Of a DNA stretch of 64,000 bases, positions 9,427 through 18,043 are shown one piece after another. The notes below the pieces were generated by a model, which worked only from the letters and a program-made list of their open reading frames with translations, had not been told where the DNA came from and did not search any database. The stretch covers positions 62,001-126,000 of the forward strand of contig CAVSPW010000004.1 of the NCBI GenBank assembly GCA_963729935.1, written 5' to 3'. Every line of letters starts with the position of its first letter. The first letter of the stretch is position 1. The translations under genes were made by a program, and so were the position numbers. Origin of the DNA: CAIKMD01 sp963729935. GTDB lineage: Bacteria > Pseudomonadota > Alphaproteobacteria > ATCC43930 > CGMCC-115725.

Positions 9427-11049
9427 ATGCGCACCAATAGCGAAACCCTTCTTGCTGCGTCGCTTGTGCCCCGATTGGCGCGTTGCCTCTCGCGCCTGCT
9501 TCTGGTCGGGCTGGTGACGCTCGGCGCCTCGGTCGCCGTGATCGGCCAAGCCGGCGATGCTTGGGCGCAGCGTCCGCAACGCCCGGCCGCGCCCGGCGCT
9601 CAGTCCGCCTCATCGGCGTCGGAGAGCGCGGGCGACAAACCGGCTCCGGCCGCGGCGCTGCCGGCGCTGCCGCCCGATGCGGTGACGACGCACACGCTGA
9701 CTTTGGCCGGCCAGAAGATCGCCTACACCGCGCGCGCCGGCACGCTCAGCTTGACCGACAAGGGGCAGAAGACCGCCGAAGTGTTCTACGTCGCCTATAT
9801 GCGCGACGGCGAAGACAAATCGAAGCGCCCGATCACCTTTGCTTTGAATGGCGGGCCGGGTGCGGCCTCGGCCTATCTCGACATGGGCGCGATCGGGCCG
9901 CGCATTCTCGATTTCGGCGGCGGGCGCGAATTGCCGCGGGCGCGCGCGCCGCTCATCGACAATCCCGACACTTGGCTCGATGCGACCGATCTCGTGTTCA
10001 TCGATCCGGTGGGCACCGGCTACAGCGCCGCGACGACGAGCGACGCGGACGCGCAAAAGGATTTCTTCGGCGTGCGGCAGGATCTCGACGCGCTGGGCTC
10101 GGTCATCCGCCTGGCGCTCTTGAAGCTCGACCGTTACGGCGCACCGGTCTATCTGGTGGGCGAAAGCTATGGCGGCTTCCGCGCCGCGCGGCTGCCGCTG
10201 AGCTTGGCGAATGACGAGGGCATCGCCGTCAGCGGCACGATCCTCATCTCGCCGGTGCTCGATTTCTCGCTGATGGAGGGCGACGATTTCGATCCGCTGC
10301 CCTGGGCGCTGAGTCTGCCCTCTTACGCGGCGGTCAATCTCGAAAAACGGGGCACGGTGACGCCGCAGGCGCTCAAAAGCGCCGAGAGTTTCGCGCTGGG
10401 CGATTATCTTTCGGCGCTGGTGGCGCCCATCGGAGCCCCCGGCGCCGACGCCAAGATCGACGCGGCGGTGGCGCAGCTCATCGGCCTTCCCGAGCCGGAG
10501 GTCGCGCGCTGGCGCGGCCGGGTGCCGACGGGCGTCTTCATCAAGAGCATTCACCATGATCAGGGCGAGGTGGTGAGCCGCTATGACGGGTCGGTGGCGG
10601 GGCCCGATTCCGATCCGTCGCCCTATTTCGCAAACCGGGACGACCCGATTCTCGCCGGCATCACGCCGCCGCTGACCAGCGGCTTCGTCGCCTATCTGCG
10701 CGACGAGCTCAACTTCAAGACCGACCGGCGCTACGCGCTCTTGAACGGCGAGGTCAGCCGCAAATGGCAATGGGGCAATCGCGGGCCGAGCAGTTCGGCA
10801 GGCGCCGCGTCGGAGTTGGCGCGCGCGCTCGCGCTCAATCCGAAGCTCAAGGTGATGATCGCGCACGGCATGACCGATCTGGTGACCCCTTACCTGATGA
10901 GCCGCTATGTGGTCGATCACCTGCCGGCGACGATCGGGCGCGGCCGCATCGAACTCACGCTCTATCCGGGCGGGCATATGATGTATCTCAGACCCGGCTC
11001 GCGCGCGGCGCTTCATGCCGATGCGCGGCGGCTCTACGGCGCGGAGTGA
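9427..11049 (+). CDS. Peptidase S10-like (serine carboxypeptidase family) secreted protein
   Basis: Alpha/beta-hydrolase of 540 aa. An N-terminal hydrophobic segment (about residues 22-47) looks like a signal peptide or anchor, then a Pro/Ala-rich linker precedes the catalytic domain. The oxyanion motif NGGPGAASAY (about 141-150) and the nucleophile S247 in GESYGG are clear. D484 (HGMTDLVTPY) and H517 (YPGGHMMY) complete the triad of carboxypeptidase-type S10 enzymes. The ATG at 9427 has GGGAGATGAGGC upstream. It is predicted to be periplasmic or envelope-bound and to trim peptides from the C-terminus. It is monocistronic; hyuA begins 98 bp further on with its own promoter. Confidence 0.88.
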   Translation: MRTNSETLLAASLVPRLARCLSRLLLVGLVTLGASVAVIGQAGDAWAQRPQRPAAPGAQSASSASESAGDKPAPAAALPALPPDAVTTHTLTLAGQKIAYTARAGTLSLTDKGQKTAEVFYVAYMRDGEDKSKRPITFALNGGPGAASAYLDMGAIGPRILDFGGGRELPRARAPLIDNPDTWLDATDLVFIDPVGTGYSAATTSDADAQKDFFGVRQDLDALGSVIRLALLKLDRYGAPVYLVGESYGGFRAARLPLSLANDEGIAVSGTILISPVLDFSLMEGDDFDPLPWALSLPSYAAVNLEKRGTVTPQALKSAESFALGDYLSALVAPIGAPGADAKIDAAVAQLIGLPEPEVARWRGRVPTGVFIKSIHHDQGEVVSRYDGSVAGPDSDPSPYFANRDDPILAGITPPLTSGFVAYLRDELNFKTDRRYALLNGEVSRKWQWGNRGPSSSAGAASELARALALNPKLKVMIAHGMTDLVTPYLMSRYVVDHLPATIGRGRIELTLYPGGHMMYLRPGSRAALHADARRLYGAE

Positions 11050-11083
11050 GGGTGGGCGCTGCGCATTCGCGGCGCGCCCTTGA

Positions 11084-11112
11084 TTGACACTGCTGTCACG
11101 GTCCCATATCCA
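11084..11112 (+). promoter_or_regulatory. Candidate sigma70 promoter with overlapping inverted repeat for hyuAB
   Basis: A consensus -35 box TTGACA (11084-11089) is followed after 17 bp by TATCCA (11107-11112), a fair -10 box. The palindrome TGACA-CTGC-TGTCA (11085-11098) overlaps the -35 box, as expected for a repressor operator. It sits 36 bp before the hyuA start. Confidence 0.45.
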
Positions 11113-11147
11113 ATGGTCTTCGCGCACACAACATCGGCTGAGCCGCC

Positions 11148-13214
11148 ATGGGCACGATCATCGCTGTCGACACGGGTGGCACCTTCACCGATCTGGCCGC
11201 GTTCGATCTCGACACCAATCGCGTCTCGTTCACCAAGAGCCTGACCAATTACGCGGATTTCGTCGCGGCCGTCGTTGATTGCCTGAAGAAGTCCGATATC
11301 CGCCTCGATCGGGCCGAACTCGTCAAATTCGGCACGACGCTTGTGATCAACACCTTCATCCAGCGCAGCGGCGCGCGAACGGCGCTGGTGACGACCGAAG
11401 GCTTTCGCGACGTCTTGGAATTGCGCCGCGGCAGCCGCCCGGTTCCGCTCGATCTGACCTTCGCCTACGACCCGGTGCTGGTGCCGCGCCGGCTGCGCTT
11501 CGAGGTGTCGGAGCGTATCTCCGGCGACGGCAGCGTGCTGCGGCCGCTCGATCTGAGGGAACTCGAGACGCTCGCGCAACAATTCCGTGCGGAGAAAATC
11601 GAGGCGGTCGCGATCTCCTTCTTGAACGCCTATTTGAATCCGGCCCATGAGCAACACGCGGCGGCGTTCTTCCGATCAGCGCTGCCCGAGGTCTACGTCA
11701 CCGCCGGCACCGAGCTCTCGCGCGAATGGTATGAATACGAGCGCACATCGACCGCCGCGGCCAATGCCTATGTCGGGCCACGATTGCAGGACTATGTGCG
11801 CCGCCTCGACGAGAGGCTCAGCGCCGACGGGCTGAAGCGGAATTTCTACCTGATGGGTTCGAATGGCGGCGTCTATTCGGTGCGGCGCGCGGTCGAGCAG
11901 CCCGTGATGCTGGTCGAATCGGGTCCGGTCGGCGGCTGCATCGGCGCGAGCGCTTATGCAAAGGCGCTGGGGCTCGACAAGGTGATCGCTTTCGACATGG
12001 GCGGCACGACGGCGAAATGCGCCATCATCGCCGACGGCGCTTACGAGGTGAAGTCGCCCTATTTCGTCGGCGGGCCGCTGCATGGGTTTCCGGTGCGCGG
12101 CGCTGTCGTCGATATCGTCGAGGTCGGCGCCGGCGGCGGCTCGATCGCCTGGCTCGATGCCGCAGGCCGCGCCAATGTCGGGCCGCGCAGCGCGGGATCG
12201 AGCCCCGGTCCGGTCTGCTATGGCCGCGGCGGGACCGAGCCGACGATGACGGACGCCAATCTCGTGCTCGGCCGGATCGACGCCAACGCCTTTCTCGGCG
12301 GCGAATTCGTGCTCGACGCCGCCGCCGCGGCCGAGGCGATCCGCGCCAACATCGCCGCGCCGCTCGACTTTCGCGGCGCGAGCGGGCTCGATGCCGCGGC
12401 GCAGGGCATCATCGATCTCGGCACGACCATCATGGCCGGCGCGATCAAGCAGATCACGGTCGAGCGCGGCTACGATCCGCGCGAATTCTCGCTCTTCGTC
12501 TTCGGCGGCGGCGGGCCCTTGCACGGCGCGGCGCTTGCCCGCGAGCTCGAGATCCCGCGCGTGATCGTGCCGCCGGAGCCGGGCGAATTCGCGGCCCTCG
12601 GCATGCTGCTGGCCGATATCCGCGTCGACAGCACCGAGACCTTTCTGCGCGAGCTCGACGAGGAAGCCGCGCGCGCGATGAACGAAGCTTTTGCGCGGAT
12701 GCGCGCGGCGACGACGGCCTCGCTCGCGGGCGATGCGCCGGCCGCGGCGATCGCCTTCGAGCAGCAGGCGGAGATGCGCTTCAAGGGACAGCGCCAGTAT
12801 ATGCGCGTCTCGCTCGGCGAGGCGCAATCCGCCGCGTCCATCCGCGCGCGTTTCGAGCGCGACTATCGTCTTCGCTACGGCCATGTCGATGCGGGCGCGC
12901 CGCTCGAGATCGTCAATCTCATTCTGATCGCGACGGCGGTTCGAAGCCGGCCGCCGCTGCAACATTTCGCGGGCCATGCCGCGGCCGATCCCAAGCCGGC
13001 CGGCTCGCGCCCGGTCTATTTTTCGGGCGCCGGGCGCAGGCTGCCGACCGCGGTTCATCGCCGCGATGCGCTGAAGAGCGGATTCTCGGTTCCGGGCCCG
13101 GCCATCGTCGAGGAATACGGCTCGACCACGATCGCGGGTCCTGGAGACCGGTTGAGCCTCGGCGAACTCGGCGAGCTCGTCATCGAAATCGGAGGCGGAG
13201 GAGACGATGCCTGA
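11148..13214 (+). CDS. hyuA: Hydantoinase/oxoprolinase subunit A (HyuA-like)
   Basis: Subunit of 688 aa of an ATP-dependent ring-opening or carboxylating enzyme (N-methylhydantoinase, 5-oxoprolinase, caprolactamase and acetone/acetophenone carboxylase relatives). The actin-like nucleotide site starts at once with IAVDTGGTFTDL. The second phosphate loop is AFDMGGTTAKCA, and the adenosine region is FVFGGGGPLHGA. Its length is normal for the family. The stop overlaps the start of hyuB by 8 bp, so the two subunits are translationally coupled. Specific substrate cannot be assigned: the sequence alone does not separate hydantoin, oxoproline and lactam users. Confidence 0.92.
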   Translation: MGTIIAVDTGGTFTDLAAFDLDTNRVSFTKSLTNYADFVAAVVDCLKKSDIRLDRAELVKFGTTLVINTFIQRSGARTALVTTEGFRDVLELRRGSRPVPLDLTFAYDPVLVPRRLRFEVSERISGDGSVLRPLDLRELETLAQQFRAEKIEAVAISFLNAYLNPAHEQHAAAFFRSALPEVYVTAGTELSREWYEYERTSTAAANAYVGPRLQDYVRRLDERLSADGLKRNFYLMGSNGGVYSVRRAVEQPVMLVESGPVGGCIGASAYAKALGLDKVIAFDMGGTTAKCAIIADGAYEVKSPYFVGGPLHGFPVRGAVVDIVEVGAGGGSIAWLDAAGRANVGPRSAGSSPGPVCYGRGGTEPTMTDANLVLGRIDANAFLGGEFVLDAAAAAEAIRANIAAPLDFRGASGLDAAAQGIIDLGTTIMAGAIKQITVERGYDPREFSLFVFGGGGPLHGAALARELEIPRVIVPPEPGEFAALGMLLADIRVDSTETFLRELDEEAARAMNEAFARMRAATTASLAGDAPAAAIAFEQQAEMRFKGQRQYMRVSLGEAQSAASIRARFERDYRLRYGHVDAGAPLEIVNLILIATAVRSRPPLQHFAGHAAADPKPAGSRPVYFSGAGRRLPTAVHRRDALKSGFSVPGPAIVEEYGSTTIAGPGDRLSLGELGELVIEIGGGGDDA

Positions 13215-14973
13215 CGACATCGCGCAACAGGCGGCAATCAATCCGATCACGGCGGAGATCATCCGCCATCAGCTGCTCTCGATTCCCAAACAGATCGACG
13301 TGAACATCACGCGCACGGCCTACAGCCCGCTGGTCTATGAGTACAAGGATTATGCGGTCGGCATCGTCGATCCCGACGGGCGGCTCATCGCGCAATCGGA
13401 TGGCGGCATTCCGCTCTTCTTCGCCAACGCGCTGGGCGTCGCCGTGCGCGACGGGATCGCGGTGCACGGCGCGGGCGGGATCGAGGACGGCGATATCCTG
13501 TTCTCGAACCATGCCGCGACCTTGGGCCAACATCTCAACAACGTGGTGATGTACACGCCGGTCTTTGTCGAGGGCAGCCTCGTGGCCTTCATGGCGGTCC
13601 TGGTGCATTGGATCGACATCGGCGGCATCGTGGTCGGCTCGTGCATCTCGCATACGACCACCGAAATCTTCCAGGAAGGCATCCAATTCCGCAGCGTGCG
13701 GCTTTACCGGCGCGGCGAGCTCGTCGAGGATATGCTGCGCATGATCGAGGTGAACTCGCGCTTTCCGCGCATGCTCTTGGGCGACGTCAATTCGCAGATC
13801 GCCGGCTGCGTGCGCGGCAAGGACATGATCAAGGAGCTTTTCGCCAAGCACGGGCTCGCGACCATGCGCGCGGCGATCGCGGCGCTGTGGGACCGTTCCG
13901 AACACGCGGCGCGCGCCGCGATTGCGCGGATCAAGGACGGCGTCTACGAGGCGAGCTCGTTTCTCGACGATGACGGGATCACGCGCGGCGAGCGCATCCC
14001 CATCGGCGTCACGGTCCGCATCGAAGGCGATGCGATCGAGGTCGACTTTTCAAACGTCGCGGATCAGCTCAAGGGGCCGTTCAATTCCGGGCGCGAAGGC
14101 GGCGCTGAAACCGCGGCGCGCATCGCGTTCAAATATCTGGTCTCGCCGCAGGAGCCGGCGAATGAAGGGACGTTCCGCCCCTTGCGCGTGACGATACCGG
14201 ACGGAAAATTTCTCAATGCGAGGCCCGGCGCGCCGCTCGGCTGCTACAGCTTCCCGCTGCCTACCGTCATCGACACCATCGTCAAGGCTTTCGTCGACGC
14301 GGCGCCCGAGCTGGTGGCCGCCGGTCATTACGGCACCTTCGGCGGCCACACGATCTATGGACGCCACCCCAAGACCGGCGAGCTCTACCAGAATCTCGGC
14401 GCGATCGCCGGCGGCTGGGGTGCGATGGCGGGGCGCGACGGCGGCGGGCCGTTCAAGACCATGGCCCATGGCGACACGCTCGACGTGCCCGTCGAGGCGC
14501 TCGAAGCGCTCTATCCCTTCCGCGTCGATCGGGTGCGGCTGCGGCCGGATTCGGGCGGCGCGGGCGAGTTTCGCGGCGGGCTCGGGGTCGAGAAGCTCTA
14601 TACGATGCTCGCGCCCGGCATTGCGCGGGCGAGCATGGACCGCACGCAATGCGCGCCCTGGGGAATTCGCGGCGGCAAGGACGGCGCGCCGTCCGAAACG
14701 CGCATCGAGCGTCAAGGCCAGGCGCCGGAGGTGATCCTGAAAGGCGTCTCCGAGTTGCAGGAAGGCGATTCCGCCCGCACCTTGACCGGCGGCGGCGGCG
14801 GTTACGGCGATCCGATGAAGCGCGATCCGGCGCGTGTCCTCGAGGATGTGCGCGAGGGTTATGTGAGCGTCGCTGCGGCCTTGGCCGAGTACGGCGTGGC
14901 GATCGACGCGCAGGGAAATCTGCTGAACGAAGAAACCGCGCGCCGGCGCGCGCAGCAATCGAAGGCGGGGTGA
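13207..14973 (+). CDS. hyuB: Hydantoinase/oxoprolinase subunit B (HyuB-like)
   Basis: Partner of 588 aa to HyuA in the ATP-dependent cyclic-amide hydrolase/carboxylase complex. Family segments include NITRTAYSPLVYEYKDY, a gate region with ILFSNHAATLGQHLNN and the C-terminal glycine-rich tail LTGGGGGYGDP. The start at 13207 lies within the end of hyuA. The two subunits are separate here, unlike the single-chain eukaryotic oxoprolinase. Two cupin genes follow in the same direction after 160 bp and may belong to the same pathway. Confidence 0.92.
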   Translation: MPDDIAQQAAINPITAEIIRHQLLSIPKQIDVNITRTAYSPLVYEYKDYAVGIVDPDGRLIAQSDGGIPLFFANALGVAVRDGIAVHGAGGIEDGDILFSNHAATLGQHLNNVVMYTPVFVEGSLVAFMAVLVHWIDIGGIVVGSCISHTTTEIFQEGIQFRSVRLYRRGELVEDMLRMIEVNSRFPRMLLGDVNSQIAGCVRGKDMIKELFAKHGLATMRAAIAALWDRSEHAARAAIARIKDGVYEASSFLDDDGITRGERIPIGVTVRIEGDAIEVDFSNVADQLKGPFNSGREGGAETAARIAFKYLVSPQEPANEGTFRPLRVTIPDGKFLNARPGAPLGCYSFPLPTVIDTIVKAFVDAAPELVAAGHYGTFGGHTIYGRHPKTGELYQNLGAIAGGWGAMAGRDGGGPFKTMAHGDTLDVPVEALEALYPFRVDRVRLRPDSGGAGEFRGGLGVEKLYTMLAPGIARASMDRTQCAPWGIRGGKDGAPSETRIERQGQAPEVILKGVSELQEGDSARTLTGGGGGYGDPMKRDPARVLEDVREGYVSVAAALAEYGVAIDAQGNLLNEETARRRAQQSKAG

Positions 14974-15133
14974 GACCTCGACTGCTCGCGCTCAAGATCG
15001 GCGCGTACCGGGCCCACGGCCGAGACCTTGCGTTGCAACGCGACACGGCCGCCGCGCCAAGTGGTAAATCCGTGGACCGGAGGCACGCGAGCGCGTAGGC
15101 TCGACGCATCAAAACGATCATCGGGAGGTCGCC

Positions 15134-15505
15134 ATGGCAGAAGCATCATCCTTGGGCGCGCTCGCCTCGCGCTTCGTCAATATCGACGCCGTTCCCTGGA
15201 TCGATACCGCGCCCGGCAACAAGATGAAGGTGCTCTATCACGATCCCGCCACCGACATGCTGACCATCCTGACGAAACTCGAGCCCGGCGCCGGCATCCC
15301 CGAGCATTTGCACGAGGATCTCGAACAGACGCTCGTTCTCGAAGGCTCGTTGGTCGATCAGGAAGGCGCCTGCACCGCCGGAAATTTCGTCGTCCGCGCC
15401 AAGGGCAGCCGCCACGCGCCGGTCGCGCCCGAGGGCTGCACCATGCTGGTCTTCTTCATGAAGCCGACCGCGTCGCTCAAGAAGGCGCTGACGAAGCTCG
15501 CCTGA
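15134..15505 (+). CDS. Cupin-domain protein (ChrR-like)
   Basis: Small single-domain cupin of 123 aa. The metal-site motif appears as EHLHEDLEQTLVLEGSLVD and the second half as FVVRAKGSRHAPVAPEGCTMLVFF, giving two His, one Glu and a later His. The ATG at 15134 has GGGAGG upstream. The anti-sigma ChrR C-terminal domain and many small dioxygenases or isomerases share this fold, so the activity is open. It is followed 39 bp later by a second, unrelated cupin, and both follow hyuAB, so a role in handling the hyuAB substrate or product is plausible. Confidence 0.82.
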   Translation: MAEASSLGALASRFVNIDAVPWIDTAPGNKMKVLYHDPATDMLTILTKLEPGAGIPEHLHEDLEQTLVLEGSLVDQEGACTAGNFVVRAKGSRHAPVAPEGCTMLVFFMKPTASLKKALTKLA

Positions 15506-15544
15506 GCGCGCGGCCGACGCCGAGACGGGGAGGAGAGGGCGAAG

Positions 15545-16051
15545 ATGGCACTCGAAGTGCGCCGTGTGATCACGGGCCACGACAAGAACGGCAAGGCGAT
15601 TGTCACCCGCGATGAGACCCTGAAAGCCGTGCAGCGGCGCGGGCCTTATCTCACGGGCTGCGAGATCTGGTCGACCGACCGCATGCCGGCCGACAATTCG
15701 GCCGAAGGCGAGGCGGCGCAGCGCGAAGGCTTCGTCACGCGCTTCAATTACGTCGGCAACGGCCAGGGCACGACCATCCGCATCACGCAGCTCGAGCCGG
15801 GCGGGCCCAAATTCATGCATCGGACCGAGACGGTCGATTACGCGATCGTGCTTTCGGGCGAATGCGATCTCGAGCTCGACGACGGTAAGACGGTGCATCT
15901 CAAAGCGCGCGACGTCGTGATCCAGCGCGGCACGATGCATGCCTGGGTCAATAACGGTTCCGCGCCTTGCGTCTTCGCCTTCATTTTAATCGACGCCGAG
16001 CCGGCCGAGGCGGCGGGCGAGAGGCTGCGCACGCATTATCCGGCGCCTTGA
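15545..16051 (+). CDS. Cupin-domain protein
   Basis: Protein of 168 aa. An N-terminal strand region (EVRRVITGHDKNGKAIVTRDE) is followed by a cupin barrel with HRTETVDYAIVLSGECDLELDD and the second motif VVIQRGTMHAWVNNG. This two-part form is widespread in Proteobacteria next to catabolic genes, usually without a known activity. A GGGAGGAGAGGG region upstream gives a strong ribosome site. It is probably co-transcribed with the cupin at 15134. Confidence 0.85.
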   Translation: MALEVRRVITGHDKNGKAIVTRDETLKAVQRRGPYLTGCEIWSTDRMPADNSAEGEAAQREGFVTRFNYVGNGQGTTIRITQLEPGGPKFMHRTETVDYAIVLSGECDLELDDGKTVHLKARDVVIQRGTMHAWVNNGSAPCVFAFILIDAEPAEAAGERLRTHYPAP

Positions 16052-16076
16052 GGGCCGTCGCGCCGCTCGCAATCGG

Positions 16077-17195
16077 CTATTTCTGAATCTTCAGCCCGGC
16101 CTCTTGATAATAGCGCGCGGCGCCGGGATGGAGCGGGATGGTAATCCCCTCGAGCGCATTCTCGAAGCGGATGCGTTTGCCCGCCGAATGTCCATTGTCG
16201 AGGATGCGCCGGGTCGCGTCCTGCCATAGCGCCTTGGTGATGCCGTAGACGAGCTCGTCCGGAACCGTGGCGCGGACGACGAAAAGCGCGGTCGTGCCGA
16301 CGGTCTGAGTCTCGGCGTCGATCCCGGGATAGGTCGCGCCCGGAATCGCCATGGCGTCGAGACCATATTGGCGGATGAGCTTCTGGCGTGCGGCGCCGGC
16401 CACCGGCACGAGGCGCACGGGCGTCATCGAGGCGACGTCGTTGACCGCCGGCACCGGATAGCCGCCGATCACGAAAAATGCATCGAGCGCCCCGCGCTCG
16501 AGGAGCGAAGCCGATTCGGAAAGGCGGGGATATTGCGGCTTCAGCCGGCATTCCGAGAGGTTTGCCGCTTGGAGCACGAGGCGGGAATTGGCGAGCGTGC
16601 CTGAAACGGGCTCACCCATCGCGACGCGCTTGCCCTTCAAATCGCCGAGCGCGTTGATCTTCGCGTCGGCGCGCGCGACGAGATGGATCGCTTCGGGAAA
16701 GAGCGCGGCGATCGCGCGCAAATTGCCGATGGCGCCGGCCTTGGCGAGGAGGGCCGTGCCGTTCTCGGGTGCCGCGCCGGCGCGGCAGGATTTCACCGTG
16801 GGCGAGCGGCCGCTATAGGCCCAGCGCGCGATATCTGCCTGGATGAAAGCGGCTTCGAGCTGGCCCGACCCAACCGCCAGCGCATTCTCGATCGAGCCCT
16901 GGGTCGCCTGCGCCACCGCGACCAGCCCGTTGACGCCGCAGCTTCCGCCATGGGCGCAGTCGCGGGCGCCGGGCGGCTTGCTGATCGCGTTGGCGATTTC
17001 CGCGCCGATGACGAAATAGGTTCCGGTCGTGGCAGCGGTGCCAATGCGAAAAAATTGGGGTGCAGTCTCGGGCGCGGCTCGTGCTGCTGCGACAAGCAAG
17101 CAGCCGGCCAGGGCCGCAAGAGAGACCGCGCGCAAAACCGCGACGGCAAACTTGCCGCGCCGATGCCCTTCAAGCCCGCGTCTTCCTCGATCCAT
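16077..17195 (-). CDS. TAXI-family TRAP transporter solute-binding protein
   Basis: Periplasmic binding protein of 372 aa. A basic N-terminus and hydrophobic segment (AVSLAALAGCLLVAAARAAPE) form the signal peptide. The mature start FFRIGTAATTGTYFVIGAEIANAIS is the family hallmark, and QATQGSIENALAVGSGQLEAAFIQADIA is the second conserved region. TAXI proteins feed glutamate or other carboxylates to a fused DctQM permease. No such permease is adjacent, so this copy is an orphan here. The start at 17195 is chosen because the longer frame to 17414 adds an Arg-rich region without family character, though its ribosome site is weak. Confidence 0.85.
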   Translation of the reverse strand: MDRGRRGLEGHRRGKFAVAVLRAVSLAALAGCLLVAAARAAPETAPQFFRIGTAATTGTYFVIGAEIANAISKPPGARDCAHGGSCGVNGLVAVAQATQGSIENALAVGSGQLEAAFIQADIARWAYSGRSPTVKSCRAGAAPENGTALLAKAGAIGNLRAIAALFPEAIHLVARADAKINALGDLKGKRVAMGEPVSGTLANSRLVLQAANLSECRLKPQYPRLSESASLLERGALDAFFVIGGYPVPAVNDVASMTPVRLVPVAGAARQKLIRQYGLDAMAIPGATYPGIDAETQTVGTTALFVVRATVPDELVYGITKALWQDATRRILDNGHSAGKRIRFENALEGITIPLHPGAARYYQEAGLKIQK

Positions 17196-17574
17196 CCGGC
17201 GATCATCCGCCTTTTTCGTTAAGACGATTTGGGAAGCTGGTTTATTCCGTGCCGCGGACTTGATGAAGCGGGCTTCGAGCGCGCGCCGGCATCGCGCGAT
17301 CATCGGCCGTCGGCGCGAAATCCGCCCAGCATCGGTCCGGCGATCCCGGAAAGGACCCTGAAATCGGGTGGCGAACATTTCGAATCGGATCTCCAAATGG
17401 AACGACCGGCCCATTCATGCATTGTTAACCGTAATTCGCCCAAAGTCAGTTGCGCGATTCATTAAATCGCTTTCGCCGCGACCCGGCGTAGCGATTGCAG
17501 AAGTCCCGCCGTGAGGGCGCTGCGCCCTCGGGCGGTCGGCTCGGGTCCCCACCGCACGCGGAAGGAGTCTTTCT
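17196..17574. other. Intergenic region without a gene
   Basis: This 379-bp stretch separates the TAXI gene (leftward) from a 50-aa gene (rightward). Open frames in it are antisense or upstream extensions of these genes. Around 17415-17470 it is richer in A+T (ATTGTTAACCG, CATTAAATCGC), suggesting promoters. A stem-loop lies at 17506-17535. Nothing else was recognised. Confidence 0.6.
17506..17535 (+). promoter_or_regulatory. Stem-loop in the leader of the 50-aa gene
   Basis: CCGCC pairs with GGCGG, and inside it GAGGGC-GCTGC-GCCCTC forms a second stem, so 11 pairs form in 30 nt with a small internal loop. It ends 25 bp before the GAAGGAG ribosome site (17561). It could be a leader structure or the end of an upstream RNA. 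There is no U-tract. Confidence 0.35.
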
Positions 17575-17727
17575 ATGGCCGTCGACGCGCCGATGCACGA
17601 AGCCCCGTCGATCCGCAGGGATGAACTGGCACTGTGCGACCGCCTGCTCAAGCGGTTTGAGCGGCTCGCCATTATCGGGATCCTCGTCGGCCTCGTCCTG
17701 ATCGGGACCGCGCTGCCTTATCTCTGA
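17575..17727 (+). CDS. Small single-pass membrane protein (50 aa), unknown
   Basis: I do not recognise this gene. The 50-aa product has a polar, charged N-terminal half (about 1-30, with RRDELALCDRLLKRFERL) and a C-terminal hydrophobic helix IIGILVGLVLIGTALPYL that runs to the end. A strong GAAGGAG lies 7 nt before the ATG, which is the main support that it is translated. It precedes another small gene (17850) in the same direction. Likely an inner-membrane micropeptide. Confidence 0.55.
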   Translation: MAVDAPMHEAPSIRRDELALCDRLLKRFERLAIIGILVGLVLIGTALPYL

Positions 17728-17849
17728 GCACGCTCCCCGGCGTGGGCCCGGCCGGCGCCGCCCGCACAAGTGCGGATATGGGGGTATGAAGGGATATACG
17801 TAGTGTTCCGAATTGCTTTGGCGGTTTCGACGAATGACATAATTTCGGC

Positions 17850-18008
17850 ATGTCTGAAACCGGCGATAGGCTTCGGCAGCGGATCGCGCTCTACCGCCGC
17901 TATCTGCGTGACGGGGTTGAGGGCGAACTCGCCGCCGAATATCTTCGAACCATCGCCGCCGACGAGGCCGCCCTGGCAGCGATCGCACGCCAAGACACGA
18001 AGCCCTGA
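17850..18008 (+). CDS. Small helical protein (52 aa), conserved-hypothetical type
   Basis: The 52-aa product has a basic N-terminal helix (RLRQRIALYRRYLRDGVEG) and an acidic/Ala-rich second helix (ELAAEYLRTIAADEAALAAIAR). This resembles the short hypothetical proteins common in Bradyrhizobium-like genomes. No clear ribosome site precedes the ATG at 17850, so the exact start is uncertain. The function is unknown. It follows the 50-aa membrane protein by 122 bp and converges on the gene at 18044. Confidence 0.5.
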   Translation: MSETGDRLRQRIALYRRYLRDGVEGELAAEYLRTIAADEAALAAIARQDTKP

Positions 18009-18043
18009 TCCGGCCCGCCGCGAAAAGCCGGCCCACATGCCGC

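Noticed and set aside
17415..17672. Minus-strand 85-codon frame in the 17.4 kb intergenic region
   Set aside because: It has no ribosome site or family character and overlaps the better supported 50-aa membrane gene on the other strand.
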